The translations under genes were made by a program, and so were the position numbers. Shown one piece after another: positions 25,301-36,800 of a DNA stretch of 64,000 nucleotides. The stretch is from positions 14,455,190 to 14,519,189 of the forward strand of contig NC_049994.1 in assembly GCF_000003815.2 (NCBI RefSeq), read 5' to 3'. How positions within the stretch are numbered: the first letter of the stretch is position 1; every line of letters begins with the position of its first letter. Under the pieces are notes generated by a model. The model worked only from the letters and a program-made list of their open reading frames with translations, was not told the DNA's origin and searched no databases. The DNA comes from Branchiostoma floridae. Lineage: Eukaryota; Chordata; Leptocardii; Amphioxiformes; Branchiostomatidae.

Positions 25301-28300
25301 CTATTTCGGGGGGATACGCTATCCTGGGTTATATCTGGACGCAGAACACAGGTCATGTATATGTGTGCCGGATATGTCCGGGCTTGGCAGTTTAAGGGTT
25401 AGAAGTTGGAAGAGGGTCTTCAATGTCTTCAGCATCTATCCTTAGGCCATAATGATTTGATTACATGGATGACATCTGCGTTCATGTTAATTTTCACCCG
25501 TTTCCACAAAAATAGTTTTCGACCACACTGTCAATCGTACACAGCAGCTGTAAAATGAGCAAATATATGCCGTACATTGAAAAAAGATGTCGAAAACGGA
25601 CACTTTATGTCATAGAATGCCAACGTAAATTCCCAAGTCAAAGATGAAGATGTGAAAGAACAAAAGAAACCTATTGTTCGGTAAACCATAGTCGATGTGT
25701 TTAGTCATTTATTCAACCTTCCCGACCACATAGATTTCGTACTGAAGGTAACTTGGGGGGGGGGGGGGGGACAAACATTTTGTATTCCAACGCTCTCATC
25801 AGTTTCAGGGTTCCCAGAGGATGTCATCCATATAATCAAATCAACATGGACTAAGTAGACAAACATGTAGTATTCAATGTCTTCAGCCAGGTACAAACAG
25901 AAGAATTTAAACATGCTCACATCGCCGCGATAGTGACATTCTGGATTGGTGGGGACTCCTGTGAATAGGCTGACGTCACTTGCAGTATTCCCTGCTGTAC
26001 AAAGAAACGCCAGTAGATACCTGGAAAAGAACATTTGTCTTCGTTTAGAAAGTATCAGGCTGAGACGCAAGTACATCTCAACGCAATCTAACATATAAGG
26101 TACTATACTGAATCATTTGTTTCATAATTAGTAAAATGATTAATAAGAAGTGCAGTGTACTATATGTATAATTACGAATCGGCATATCATAAATATGTTC
26201 TATCGACAGTTTGAGTTACGAGCGAGATTCGATGCCTGACTTACTGCCGTCCAATGTTTGGTTGACGTCATGTTGATTACAGGAGCTGGGCACACAAACG
26301 CCGATCGTCAACTTAGTCACCCCGGCTATTCCGCCGCCGACCTGGAGAAACAACATTGACTTATCATCGTAGTAATTTATAAGAAACGCGACCTCTACTT
26401 TAATTAGCACTTTATTTTAACATTTGCTTAACTACTATAGCTTCTACACACGTACGACTCCAAATCTCCTTCGGGAGACTTTAAAAAGTAATAGCAATGA
26501 CGAAAACGAACGGGCACGGACCATGAACTAGTTTTTTCTACTATATGTTTTACCATGTATGTGCAATGATATATAGGACTTAAATTATGTAATCTGTATC
26601 TCTGTTATATCTTATCTGGCCCTAACCTGCCTCATGACCTTAATGACAAGCGGCCTGCAGTTCAATGTTAGCTTCTCCTGAATGAATAATGGTTCAAACA
26701 ATCATACACCCACCACTGGTACCAGCGTAGCCATGTAGAACTTCCCATCGAAGGTGATGTTGAAGCCTTTCCTCGTGATGTTCACGCACTGCGAGTAGCT
26801 ACCGGTCCAGACCAGGTTTCCGCCCAAGATTCCGCTTGGGGGTTTTCCTCCTGCGTCCAGCACTGTTTAAAAATCAGGTTTTGTTATTTCTGATTGATGC
26901 AGGTTAATGTTTGTACTAGAACTGTGTCCTATTTGTTGGACGGAATAATTCACCCCGAGCGTCAAATAATTTAAATTTCATGACATGAAACTGAGGAAAA
27001 CTGTATTTTTCAAATTTTGTATGCTGTAATGTGACCGTACCTTGCCACCAGACCGGAATATGGAATCTGAATATGGACTATTTTTCCATTTTTTATATGT
27101 CATGTATGTGTTGATGTTACATGTATGTCTTCCAGGGCCCCATTGTAAAGCAGTGTTTTACGCTGAGATGGGCCATCCTGGTTAAAGAATACAGATATAC
27201 TATACTACTACTGATAATATGAGGTTCACAAACAATGAGTGGGACTGAAAAAAATAACGCTGGAGACAGCCCTGGTATGTACAACAACTTTTAAAGGGGG
27301 TGGTGACATTACTGTGACTCCTATCTGCCGTCTTATATAAAAGCAACAGGGCAAAGATCAGGCAGTATGTTTGCTTTGTGTTTGTTCCATTTGTTGGAAG
27401 TTGATTAAGTATTAAGATAAGATAACGCGTCACATTAATGTACCCCCCCCCCCCCCACACACACACAACTGGCATGTGGATTGTCTAAAAAGAATTCAGG
27501 CATATATCAAACAAGCTATAACATTGCATTTCAAAGCAATGTCACCGTTATAGTACAAATTGATACTTTTGATTCCATCGACAAATACAATCCCACAATA
27601 TTCATCTTATCTCCTCAGCATTTAACATTGTCACGCGTTAAATTCAGTCTGATAGTCCTGCCCAACTTGATACTATGAAGGCTAACTAGGAGGTCCTCGG
27701 TGCCTGACTTCTTTAAGAATAACCACCATTTCCGGTCAACTATGGGTAGACTGTAGCGGACGCCAAATGCGGATAACTACAGGTAGGCATGTTTTAAAAA
27801 CCTGGTGTATGTAGCCAGACACCAGGACTGTCAGGACAGTCTTGTATTCCAATAGTTGTCAGTCTGTGTTCCATTCCATTGACGTAATCCTTAGTTTATT
27901 TTATTTCATATTTGATCTATTGAACGAACGTCTCCACCACGGTGGACTGTATTAGTCTCCAAGCAGACCCTACGGTGCCTTAGAAATAGTATCAAAGCTG
28001 GCCAGGGACTTAGTGCCCGTTCGACTCCCTTAGCCGGCTATCTCCCTTTGGCCGGCTATACTCCTTTGCCAGCTTTGATACTATCTCTAAGGCACCGTTG
28101 GGTCTGCTTGGAGACTAGGCTGTATGAGAAAACAGATGTTCCTTGTTCAGGTCGCCTTCCCTGGACGAAGGAATCGATAGATATGGAGTTCACTTACTTT
28201 GCAGGGCGTACATCTTTCCATGGGACAGGTCTGCGTTGTACTGTGCAACATCCTTCTGACACTGTTGGCTGATGTTGCCGGTGGGTTGGGCGGGTATGGA

Positions 28301-28510
28301 GATATCAGTCCAGTTCACGGTGCTGAAATCGCGGATGGTGTTGACAAGTTTCTGCTGAAAAGGTTCTTTTGAGCTGATTAAGGAGGCCAAGAAGTTAAAC
28401 TGGCCTGTAGCGTCGGGAACACCTTGTTTCCATACCGCCTGTGACCTGGCTAAGATCACTACAGCCAAACAAAGATAAATGTACAAGAACAGTCTCATGT
28501 TACTGTTCAT
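19308..28510 (-). CDS. NRF-6-like acyltransferase-3 family protein, copy 1
   Basis: Sixteen exons join in frame to 712 residues: 28510-28198, 26862-26714, 26341-26245, 26020-25921, 25118-25022, 24410-24308, 24122-23955, 23406-23313, 22746-22645, 22393-22225, 22053-21974, 21789-21688, 21400-21289, 20905-20707, 20316-20174 and 19418-19308 (TAA). A signal peptide (MRLFLYIYLCLAVVILARSQ) precedes an NRF domain with LDAGGKPPSGILGGNLVW and VCVPSSCN. The rest is a multi-pass acyltransferase-3 domain with the R-x10-H motif (R322, H333 in HGIRVISMTWVILGHT) and VDSFFFLSGLLMSY. Nose-resistant-to-fluoxetine proteins have this architecture; their substrates are poorly known. Start could be ATG 28510 or 28498. 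Donor after exon 6 (GTCCGA) is weak but conserved in all three copies. It converges on the giant gene. Confidence 0.9.
19739..19983. other. GC-rich conserved block in last NRF6-like intron (copy 1)
   Basis: About 245 bp of CpG-rich sequence in the intron before the last exon is nearly identical in all three units (also 34313-34540 and 50007-50251), although the intron around it varies more. Several frames are open across it, as expected for GC-rich DNA, and none resembles a known protein. It could be an old repeat or an intronic regulatory element. Confidence 0.5.
23830..23901 (-). other. Possible cassette exon: partial duplicate of acyltransferase exon 7
   Basis: Immediately downstream of exon 7, a 72-nt block repeats its 3' end: it reads IWVRVVYVWVILGYTYGY, against HGIRVISMTWVILGHTYGAA. 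It is bounded by an AG (TTACAG) and a GTATGC donor, and it is phase 1 on both sides, so it could insert 24 residues in frame between exons 7 and 8. The R-x10-H spacing becomes R-x9, and here the His is Tyr. The intron from exon 7 would be only about 53 bp. Equivalent blocks lie at 39656-39727 (open) and 54750-54821 (internal stop). Confidence 0.45.
24442..24722 (+). mobile_element. Degenerate non-LTR retrotransposon 3' end (copy 1)
   Basis: The plus strand, across two frames, reads RVYGTIILRRRRKWIGHML (complete in the unit 3 copy) then DMARIAPQYARRKEE, then RVAQGRGRGRFAAQHARSHY, a stop and a short AGTA tail. This is the familiar C-terminal block of non-LTR retrotransposon reverse-transcriptase ORFs (RRR-x-W-x-GH, then KRGRP-like, then an RW-x-x-F-x-AAL-x-A-like end). 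It lies antisense in the intron between acyltransferase exons 5 and 6. Confidence 0.65.
25158..25400. mobile_element. 243-bp MITE-like insertion (unit 1)
   Basis: The ends form an imperfect inverted repeat (AACCATTGAACTGCCA against the complement AACCCTTAAACTGCCA). The block is present in units 1 and 2 (also 40975-41217) and absent from the aligned site in unit 3 near 56105, as expected of an insertion. No clear target duplication was seen. Confidence 0.55.
25757..25770. repeat. Poly(G) run in NRF6-like copy 1 intron
   Basis: A G homopolymer in the intron between exons 4 and 5. In unit 2 the aligned site has GGGGG only. Length may be unreliable in assembly. Confidence 0.85.
27444..27468. repeat. 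(C)n(AC)n run in NRF6-like copy 1 intron
   Basis: A C homopolymer followed by CA repeats in the first intron. Variable lengths occur at the aligned sites near 43325 and 58135. Confidence 0.85.
27953..28117. mobile_element. 165-bp MITE with about 50-bp inverted ends
   Basis: Ends TAGTCTCCAAGCAGACCC and their complement pair over about 50 bp with two mismatches. Flanks are GACTGTAT and GGCTGTAT, an 8-bp target duplication with one change. The aligned sites in units 2 and 3 (near 43853 and 58620) are empty. It lies in the first intron of NRF6-like copy 1. Confidence 0.75.
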
Positions 28511-29074
28511 ATTAGCAGGGGAGCGGCACTTCTTCACCACGTCTAGAAGCTATGCAAATAAGGTTTAGTGTCGAAGCTATTTTGATACCGGTCAGAAGAC
28601 GGGGCCGATGACGTAGTTACACAAATAGGTGATAACGCGCTGAATGCACTTTGAGAACCGTGCGCAATACGTTGGGAACAGTTGTTTATGGAGGCTTTTA
28701 AGGCTATTTAAAAATAGCCATTTTGCGAAACCTTGCTTTTTCTGCACAAGAACTTAACTTTCAACTTGTAATAAGTTACAGGTTTTCGTACAACAAATCC
28801 ATCGGAACCATGTAAGAAGCAGCCCATAGCACCAGTCAAAACCATTTGTAAGGTTTGTTTATTTAGTAACAAGGCAGTTACAGGAAGTTAGTACATATAA
28901 ACCTACATGGGGTATATGGAGTTAGTACCTATAAACTGCCATGCAATGATCTGAATGGGCAGAATTGCCCAAACCGCTGACCAAGACTATCTGTTATTTC
29001 TGTGTGACCCACATGAATACAGTCTGTTTGTAAAACGACTCAGTTGTTGGGATTGTTGAAATGACCTAAATATC

Positions 29075-29247
29075 TAATCTCCAAGCAGATCCTACGGTAG
29101 CATAAGATAGTATCAAAAGCTGGCAGAGAAGTGAAGTCGGCTTAGGAGCGTGTTTCGCTACAAGGCAAATGGACACCTTCTGGCTGACTACACTCTTTGG
29201 CCAGTTTGGTACTATCTTATGCCATTGTAGAATCTGCTTGGAGATTA
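29075..29247. mobile_element. 173-bp MITE with 9-bp target duplication (unit 1)
   Basis: The TIR begins TAATCTCCAAGCAGAT, related to the element at 27953-28117. It is flanked on both sides by CTAAATATC. The inverted copy of this region near 59180 has a single CTAAATGTC-like site with no element, that is, an empty site. Confidence 0.78.
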
Positions 29248-29464
29248 CTAAATATCACCCTCTGAAGAAAACAGACCTTTGGTAGACCAAATATTTTTAC
29301 TACAGGTTTTGCGACAGCAAAAACTTATCTTGGTTATGCTCCCAATCATGGGCGCCGCCATATTGACATGTGATGGATGATGGGAAATGCGGCACTTACC
29401 ATAAGGTTGCCATTGGTGATTGGGAATGTTGATATTTTCTTTGTTGTATGGCAGGAACCGTATG

Positions 29465-29638
29465 CAGTGGAGGTCGCTTAATTGCACATCCAATTTGCCA
29501 ACGAATTCCGTGCAATTATCCGGCGTGTGCGATAATGCGAAGTTACCCAGTTGGACCGCACCGCCACGGGATTTGGGGATTCCGTGCAATTGACCGAAGT
29601 GTGCGTTTATTATACTTGCAAATAACTGGCTTCCACTG
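29465..29638. mobile_element. 174-bp pogo/Tc1-like MITE (unit 1)
   Basis: Ends CAGTGGAGGTCGCTTAATTG and the complement CAGTGGAAGCCAGTTATTTG form imperfect TIRs. The right flank is TA and the left is TG, consistent with a decayed TA target. CAGTGGA starts of this kind are common in pogo/Tigger-like elements. No transposase is encoded. Confidence 0.6.
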
Positions 29639-30090
29639 TACTTGTGAGAAATGCAACAATGATTTGAATTCAAAGGAGCTTCTAGGTAGATATGTACAAG
29701 TCAAGCTAAAAAAATTCAATTTGCATATCAACTAGAAAAATAAAGTTTTAGCAATTAGAGATATCACGAAAGGCCAATCTCTTTTATTTAACACAGATTT
29801 TACTTTTAGCAGTTTTTGCTAGTTAATTGATTGTGCAAATTGGCTTCTTTTAAGCTTATTACGTACGTATTTAGTTAAAGTACCGCATCCGTACGTTGTA
29901 AGCACGTACAACTCACCAGTTGCACATCGAACTATGCACGCAACCACTGACGGCATTCAGACCACATACTTATTACCGCAACCGAATCCACATACCACAT
30001 ACTTATACCACAGAACACATACTTATTATCGTGCGAGTGACGTGCGTTGACGTACTCCCACCCTGTTGTTGCCAGTCCTTCCCCAAAACG

Positions 30091-30223
30091 TGGCCTCCAA
30101 AAAAAAAACGTACGGCGGGTTGTGCCCCTAATATGGAAAACGATTCTACAACACTCAACAGATGCCACATCGAAAATTGTACGTCCCTTGCCAGCGCTAT
30201 CGGTCGACCAAAGAAAAGGGTAA
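30091..30223 (+). other. Possible short first exon upstream of unit 2 giant-gene fragment
   Basis: An ATG at about 30133 opens MENDSTTLNRCHIENCTSLA followed by SAIGRPKKR and a strong donor, AAAAGG|GTAAGT. Upstream is CpG-containing sequence with several TGACGT/TGACG motifs. An identical arrangement precedes the unit 3 fragment (about 45840-45928). I do not recognise the peptide. It could be a real first exon of an unrelated or chimeric transcript; support is weak. Confidence 0.3.
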
Positions 30224-30569
30224 GTTTAGCAAGTTTTTGCTAGGGTCGGTCAGGTGACCGTGGAAACACAACGTAGGGAGCTAGACCACGGGAATAAAAA
30301 CGTCGTAGCCGAGCAGTCCAGAATTCTAAAACAACCACCAGCATGAGTGTGCGGGCTGGTACATTCGCGGATTTAGAGTGTACAGTCTAACCGTCAACTG
30401 GATGGTTTGTGTCTGAGAATATAATTTGTTACCTAAGAAGAGATTTGGCTTGTTGAAATGTGTATGCTGACTGCTAGTTAAGTTATTACCTGCATGTATG
30501 CAGGTATGGTTTTCATGGGCGTGGGAATTTTTGGTAGCTGGGGATGTAGGGCGCTGATGGTGCGAGCAC

Positions 30570-30931
30570 GACGATTTTTGGTACGTGGGTTGGGGGTGGT
30601 AGCCTGACACGCAGGTGTGATTTTGGGCCTCCTGGCGCTTGAACTTGACATTGAAGGTGGCATTTTTTGTGTTTTTTGGGCACTTTTGGCGCTGTGTGTA
30701 CGGAACGATACGCGCCATTGCGACGATTTTTGGTGCATGGGTGGGAAGCTGTTGTCTGTTGCCTAGGATTGACTTTGGGCCTTGTCGCGTTTGAACTTGA
30801 CACGGCAGGTCGAATTTTGTGTCCGAGAGGGGGTTTTCCGGAGTTATATCTTCTGAACGGTTGGTGCGGGCGCGATGATATTTGGCACATGTGTTGGCGA
30901 TGGCTGAATAATTCTCAATTTTGATTTTGGC
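30570..30931. repeat. 152-bp tandem repeat, about 2.4 units (unit 1/2 junction)
   Basis: ACGATTTTTGGT-like landmarks recur at 30571, 30723 and 30875, exactly 152 bp apart. Later landmarks (TTTGGGCCT, TTGAACTTGACA) also recur. The array stops at the duplication junction (30932). A near-perfect palindrome, ACCTGCATGTATGCAGGT, lies just before the array at about 30487. The same array is at 46277-46638. Confidence 0.75.
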
Positions 30932-32316
30932 GAACCAGTCCAAGATACTTATCATGTCAACACAGTCTTCGGATCGGCGGACCACTTCCGTCAGGAGTCT
31001 TCAAATCTTTGGACTTTTGGAAGTCAGCTCCGCTCTTGAAGTTGATAGTCCCGGGGTGGTAAGGAACGAGGAAGAGGGCCGGATTCAAATGACCAGAAGT
31101 GGAGCCATCACTGGTACTGGTCGCGTCGAGAATTATGGAAGACTTATACCTGGGAATACGAGTGCATCCCGACGTCCATGCGAGGATTTCTTCAAACTTT
31201 GAAAACTTCTGGATTGTTGAGGCGGACAATTCCAGCTTGATAATCGAACCCAGATCCACAGCCATTCATAAGATATCCTCCAGAGTGTTAGGAGGGGTGA
31301 CCACGTGGAAAAATGGAGTGATAATTGGCGGCGTTTCTGAAGGTTCCGTTATCATACAAGGCAACTGTTACGTTGGACAGGCAACAGTTTTCAGTGGCCA
31401 GATCACATGGAAGTCTGGAAGCATCTCTCTCCAAGAAGACCAGTGTTCCACAAGATCGTATGACTCATCCGGCATCATGAGATCTACTTGTTCTGAGAAA
31501 TATATCCTGAACACGGGAGACATCATTCTAGATACTTCATCAGACAAGGCCATATCTACTGGCGTAGATCTCGTCAACAAGGGAAACATCAAATGGCTTT
31601 TTGGGAAAATGGTAGTGGAAGGAAGCATGAAGAACCTTGCTAGTGGAACTTTTGAAATCACTGACACATTCAACACAGACCGTATCTGGCAGAATAGTGG
31701 AAACACGTTAGAAAACAGCGGTATACTTTTACTAACCAACGCACGCTGTCTTTTCCAAGATAGATACGGGACCAGAAGAGGCTTGCTTCAGAACAAAGGA
31801 AGGTTGTCCCTTCGTGAAGAATCTTACTTACAAATAGACACTTTAACAAGTGGCGGTGAGGACGCTTTGCTTGAAATGTCCACGGAATCAACGGTTACTG
31901 CTTCACAAATCATCATAGAACGTGGCACGGCATATCTACAGGGTCAGGTCAATGGAAGACTGGTCATAAACGGTGGAAAACTCAATCCAGCTGGAACAAG
32001 CGTGATCGGATCACTGTCCATTGAAGGTAGCCTCGTTATGTCAAATACAAGTGTCCTGGAAGTTGATCTGGTCAGCCCTCTGCCCTCAGCTGTGTCGGAC
32101 ACTTTGACCGTCTCCTCTGATGTTGAGCTTCACGGGAAGCTCACTGTAAGCTGGAACCCTGATGACCCTACTCCCAGCAACATGGATACTTTCCCTATCA
32201 TAGCGTACGGAGGGAGTTGCCGGATAGATGAACTGGTGACGGTTTCAACCCACGATAACGTCAACTTCAACACCACTTGTGGGGACTCCTTTATCACTGT
32301 AACAGTCCTCCGATAG
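30932..32316 (+). pseudogene. Truncated, frameshifted copy of giant-gene 3' end (unit 2)
   Basis: This is the last roughly 1.38 kb of the giant gene's terminal exon, starting mid-exon with no upstream coding exons. A 4-bp insertion near 31158 (GGGAATACGAGTGCATCCC against GGAAATATGCACCCC in the parent) breaks the frame after GRLIPGN. Downstream, the parental frame is open again to the TAG at 32314-32316, with intact ends such as GLLQNKGRLSL and TFPIIAYGGS. Truncation plus frameshift indicates a pseudogene, although a transcript cannot be excluded. Confidence 0.85.
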
Positions 32317-33884
32317 AGCAATGTTACTCATAACCAGATCGTGTGGTTTCCGTCCGTGCTTCTTATATGACAGAACAATAAAGCTCACTTTGAATTGACT
32401 TCATTCTGACACGTCTACAACCATTATCTGTTAACTATGAGATGTACATGTAGTTACTTTGTCAAATTCAACAAAGGCTTTATAAAGCTGACCTGTAGCA
32501 TAATATTTGGTAATTGGCTACATGCAACTCTATACTTTGCCAAGATGATAATTGTAAGTAGCGCACTTGATGACACCTACTGTATTGCATCTACATGATG
32601 AAAACTCTAGTCACTTTTGGGAAGATGTACATGTATGACTGCCGATAAAATTGTACGTTTCACAATTACCTAATAGTATGATTATCTAAAATCGAAAAGT
32701 AATGATGCTGTGGATGTTGTGGATACAAATTTATTAAGTGATATGGCACATCACATCTCTTGGTATAAGTAATATCAATTAATACATTGTCACCGCTATC
32801 AGAGTGCTGATACGTGTACATATTGCACCTATAGATTTTATTACTGAAAATTATGCTGGATATAAGACATTAAGGTTTATATGTTTGACTTTGCTGTGAC
32901 TTCACGTCTGTTTCTGTTGCTAATGCGATTAAATAAAATCAGGGCTTTCCACTCACATATGTGTCTTCAAATGTAGCATATTCATGTTTCAAACAACACT
33001 AAGTACGTCTGCCGCTAAGCAGATAAAAAGCATGTATATCTTACACTAATCAACACTTTGACTTCCATGTATATGTAGTTCCCCTCAGTTTACTTTTCTT
33101 TGGTTGAAATATCATCTGATATTTTAATGTAACAGTTATAGGCGTTTGAATCTCTTGTCATCTCTCTAGACTGTCCCGTAATTTGTAGGGAACGTTAGTT
33201 CCTCCCCGGAATTCAGAGTGAGGTGATCACATTTGTGGAATAATGTTCCGATGGAAAAGATACTGTTTTCATTTGCCTGTTCTTTCCTTTCTGTCATCAA
33301 CCGATCAGAGCATAGATATAAACACACAGGCATAGTAATGGTTACAGATCATGCAAATGTTGTAATAATTTGCATAGATTATGAGAAATTCCGTAAAACA
33401 CATCTACTAATAGTAGTGTCATATTTAAGACATAATATGTAGACAGATGTGAATTCTTTTCATTGCAAGTAATAAACGTAAGCTATAATCCATTAGTTTA
33501 TGGTTTGGAACTGTAATGGATACATGTAAAGTTTTCCATAGTATTCTGAATCTTGTGAAAATTGAAGAATGCAAACGCTAAATGCTTTTGTGAATTTGTT
33601 CTACAGATTCCAGTTTCTTCTCAAAGGCAAATCGCTTGTAATTATTCGTCATACTTTCCTACACTATTATTTTTCACAGAAGCTGCTGAAGAAAAACAAA
33701 CATTCCAAATTTCATAATCACTATTGTGCTAAATTCTCACTGCATGCAAATCTAAAGTTCATTTAAATTTCTGATGCTTGCTAAGTATAATCACACCATC
33801 AGAAATATGAAAGATGATAAGGAATAGGTTGCCTACCCTTCGTTATGAAAAGGTTGCTTTCGTGTAATATATCTATGTTCTGTC
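32317..33884. other. Spacer, unit 2
   Basis: Counterpart of 17655-19307, with AATAAA near 32376. Nothing else coding was seen. It is more similar to the unit 3 spacer (48003-49575) than to that of unit 1. Confidence 0.6.
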
Positions 33885-36800
33885 TTATTTGTTGAAGATG
33901 ATTTTCTCCACTCCCATCAACGGTACTTCCACTGCCACAGACAACAGGAAGGCCAAACCGTAGGATAGAGTCACGTGTCCCAAAAAGAAGTAGATCTGGA
34001 AAAACGTCAGACGGATGTTGAAAGTCAGCCAACCGATAGTCATGAGACAAGATACAAAAGTTAGGTGTGATATGTTCTTTGATACTCAAGTCCCGCTAGT
34101 TTGTGTGTTGGACAAGGTCTTTGTGAAACAATGAAAACCTGAATGCTTGTCTGTCTAACTTCGCCAAAAAGGCTATTATGAAGCCCTTGTTACTTTCTAA
34201 GGTATTGCAGCGGTTTTGCCAGCCCGTGTTCTGGTATAGTCGTGACGTATAGTGGTATATACATTTTACATGTCTCTTGGGGCAGAGAGTACTGCTTACT
34301 TGAAAGTCACAATTGGAAAAGGAGGCCCTGCCGGGCAGTCACGGGATGTTTTTCTTTGCACTTTCGGGCATGACCCCTACGTCGCACCGTGGGATGCCCT
34401 GCAGCTACCGGGCCCGGGCCGCGAATTTGTTTCAAAATCTGAGAGGTACCCACGCGGGATCTGGCAGTCCATCGGGACAAATTTGTCGCTTCGAAGCCTG
34501 TCCAGGGGCTACGTACACCCCCTGATGGGCAACAGAGCAATGGACCCTTCCAGCCGAACACCATTAGCCCCGCCCCCTGTTCCATCTCGGGTTCTATTTC
34601 AAAACCTCGGTCAAAAACGGCGCGAGTTGCAAAAACATGGCCGCCGCCGCTATTCAGCTGAGGATACTGACTGACTTCGGTTTAGCTTTTGGGGCCCGAA
34701 ATCCTCTCAGAACGGGCGAAAGAAAAATGCTATGCATTCCTTGTGTAAGGCTACATACACTGGGTACAGTCGTTTGAAGAGGGGCGGAAATAGCTGCGGT
34801 AAGGGCGATATCATTTCAGTCCGAGCGGAAGCGGGAGGCGCTCCATAATATTACCTTGTTGGTGGGCAAGAGTACCCGGTTTCTGACATGCGGTGATGCA
34901 GGTGTAAAGCTGGGTACATATATCTGTGACAGGTTTTCTACTGCGTTTGTTGCATGCATGGCATTTGCATACATGCTCTGGGGAAAACCCAAATTAAGAA
35001 TAAAGCAGCTCGGTCACTCACGGAGAGGGAGCTTGTACCACATGCCAAATATGAGACCCTATAGACAATGTCCGCTAGTGCAGAATCCCGTCTCTTCTAC
35101 GTACACTGCTTACATGTACATCCTACCCAGGAACAAAGTAATGCTATGAAGCACCTACACTTGCCAAAACAACTATTCTCAGCCGGTGTAGTCTTCAACA
35201 AAAAGGGCATGGCATTTTTCTGCCGCCATTTCTGTCCCACTAGGGCTGTTTTTGACCGAGTATTCGATATAGAACAGGTGATTCTATTTGTTCGATATGG
35301 CATTCGGCTGGAAGGGTCCATTGAGACCGAAGAGTAAATAGTGCAGATGTAGGCCCCCTATGGTCGTTTTTGAAACTGCAGGCCTATTCGTTTAGGTTAG
35401 TGCAAAGGTAGTCGCTCATTATAGCACAAATGCACGCAATAATTAGCAGGAAGACAGATTGCATAATGTACTAGTATGTATTTGCTAGTCACTTTGAGTT
35501 TTTCTTTACAGAAGTGTACATAAACGTACCATAGTGAATGTGGTGTAGTGGATGGGCACCTCCAAGGTCAAGTTTACTGCTGTCAACAGCAGAATATGTA
35601 TGAGGTAGGCACAGTAGGTCAGTCGGCTCAGGGGCACCCAGGCGTCCCAGGAGAGGATGATATCCACCACTCCTGTAGTGATTACATCTCAACGGTCAAT
35701 GGGAAATAGTGATCCAGTCCAACGCAACAGGGAGCGTTTATTAGTATTTCTGAGTACAATGTTTTTCATATGGTACATTCAGAGTTGCACAATATGACTA
35801 CAAAACGTAATAATATAATATCTAGATGGTTTACGTAAAGCAAATACTGCTTGACAAAGTGTAAAGAACAAAGACTTTGAAGTAGTGCCCTGACGGGAAC
35901 AGTTTTCGCCCTAGGTATGAAGTCATTGAAATATTCATATGTTGAGTTGTACTAATATATAACAATTAAACGTTTGATTCCCCAACATAACATATTGTGC
36001 TTTGTGATTCAAAACAACAACAGTAAGAACACGGCTAACGCAGGCAGGAGCTATGTTTGTACCTCCGTATCCATGATGACATGCGACAACCACCCAGCCA
36101 AGCGCCATGGCCCAGACGGTACGGTGAACAGTCAGGTACAGCACGTTCTCGGCTTCCGTCTGGAGAGTAGTTCCGTGGTACTGGCCGTAAGTTGAATACA
36201 ACACAGTCATGGCAGCGGCAGCAGCAACGAGCCAACCAATAGTCATCAGCAGGCTCATGGTCTGGTGCCGAAAGGTGAGATTTTCAGTTATGGGCAGAAG
36301 TTAATACCATTATTGGTGCCTACGTTTGTGATAATCTTTCGATAGATGAGCATTAGCAAAGCGTTGATTACTCTTAATGTCCATCATTTCTGTCACAACA
36401 ATGATGGTAGCAGTGGCGACTCTTGGAGGGTGTTAAATGTGACACTCTGGGCTTATTTCATACATCAATCATGAGAGAAGGGTAGTTATGCTTATCGACT
36501 TTATCAGAGTTACTGCACCTGTTGCTGTTTTTTTGTTTCTCTCGTGTGAATAAATTTACTGTGTGAAATCTTTGTGCAACTAAGAATTATGTGTACTTAC
36601 TTGTGTCATCTACAGTTGTTTTTTTCTCACAAACGCACAAAAACTTGTTTGGCTCACCGTACTCTTGGTCTGTTTCGGTTTTATCTTGATCAGCAGCCAG
36701 CCAACAGAAACTCCCACCAAGTACGGCCCGATACGACAGTACGGCTTTATGTAATACTTAAAGAAGTCCCTGCGGATGGTAAATGTTAACTGTAGATATT

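Larger units (their letters stand above)
16273..30931. repeat. Segmental duplication, unit 1 (source segment)
   Basis: Homology to the two downstream units begins abruptly at GAACCAGTC (16274) inside the last giant-gene exon and runs through the first NRF6-like gene and its upstream region to about 30931, where unit 2 begins. Length is about 14.66 kb. The simplest reading is a tandem duplication of exactly this interval. Confidence 0.85.
28511..30931. other. Upstream region of NRF6-like 1 and spacer
   Basis: It holds the putative promoter of the minus-strand gene, two MITEs, a possible short plus-strand exon and a 152-bp tandem repeat. The 219-codon minus-strand open frame at 30326-30985 lies across the tandem repeat and the junction and has no protein character. 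No complete gene was seen. Confidence 0.6.

Noticed and set aside
25145..25402. 85-codon plus-strand frame identical in units 1 and 2
   Set aside because: It coincides with a 243-bp insertion with inverted ends that is absent from unit 3, so it is MITE sequence rather than a gene.
30326..30985. 219-codon minus-strand open frame (and a near-identical one at 46033-46692)
   Set aside because: It runs through the 152-bp tandem repeat and across the duplication junction, has low-complexity basic composition, overlaps other open frames of the same repeat, and lacks any domain.
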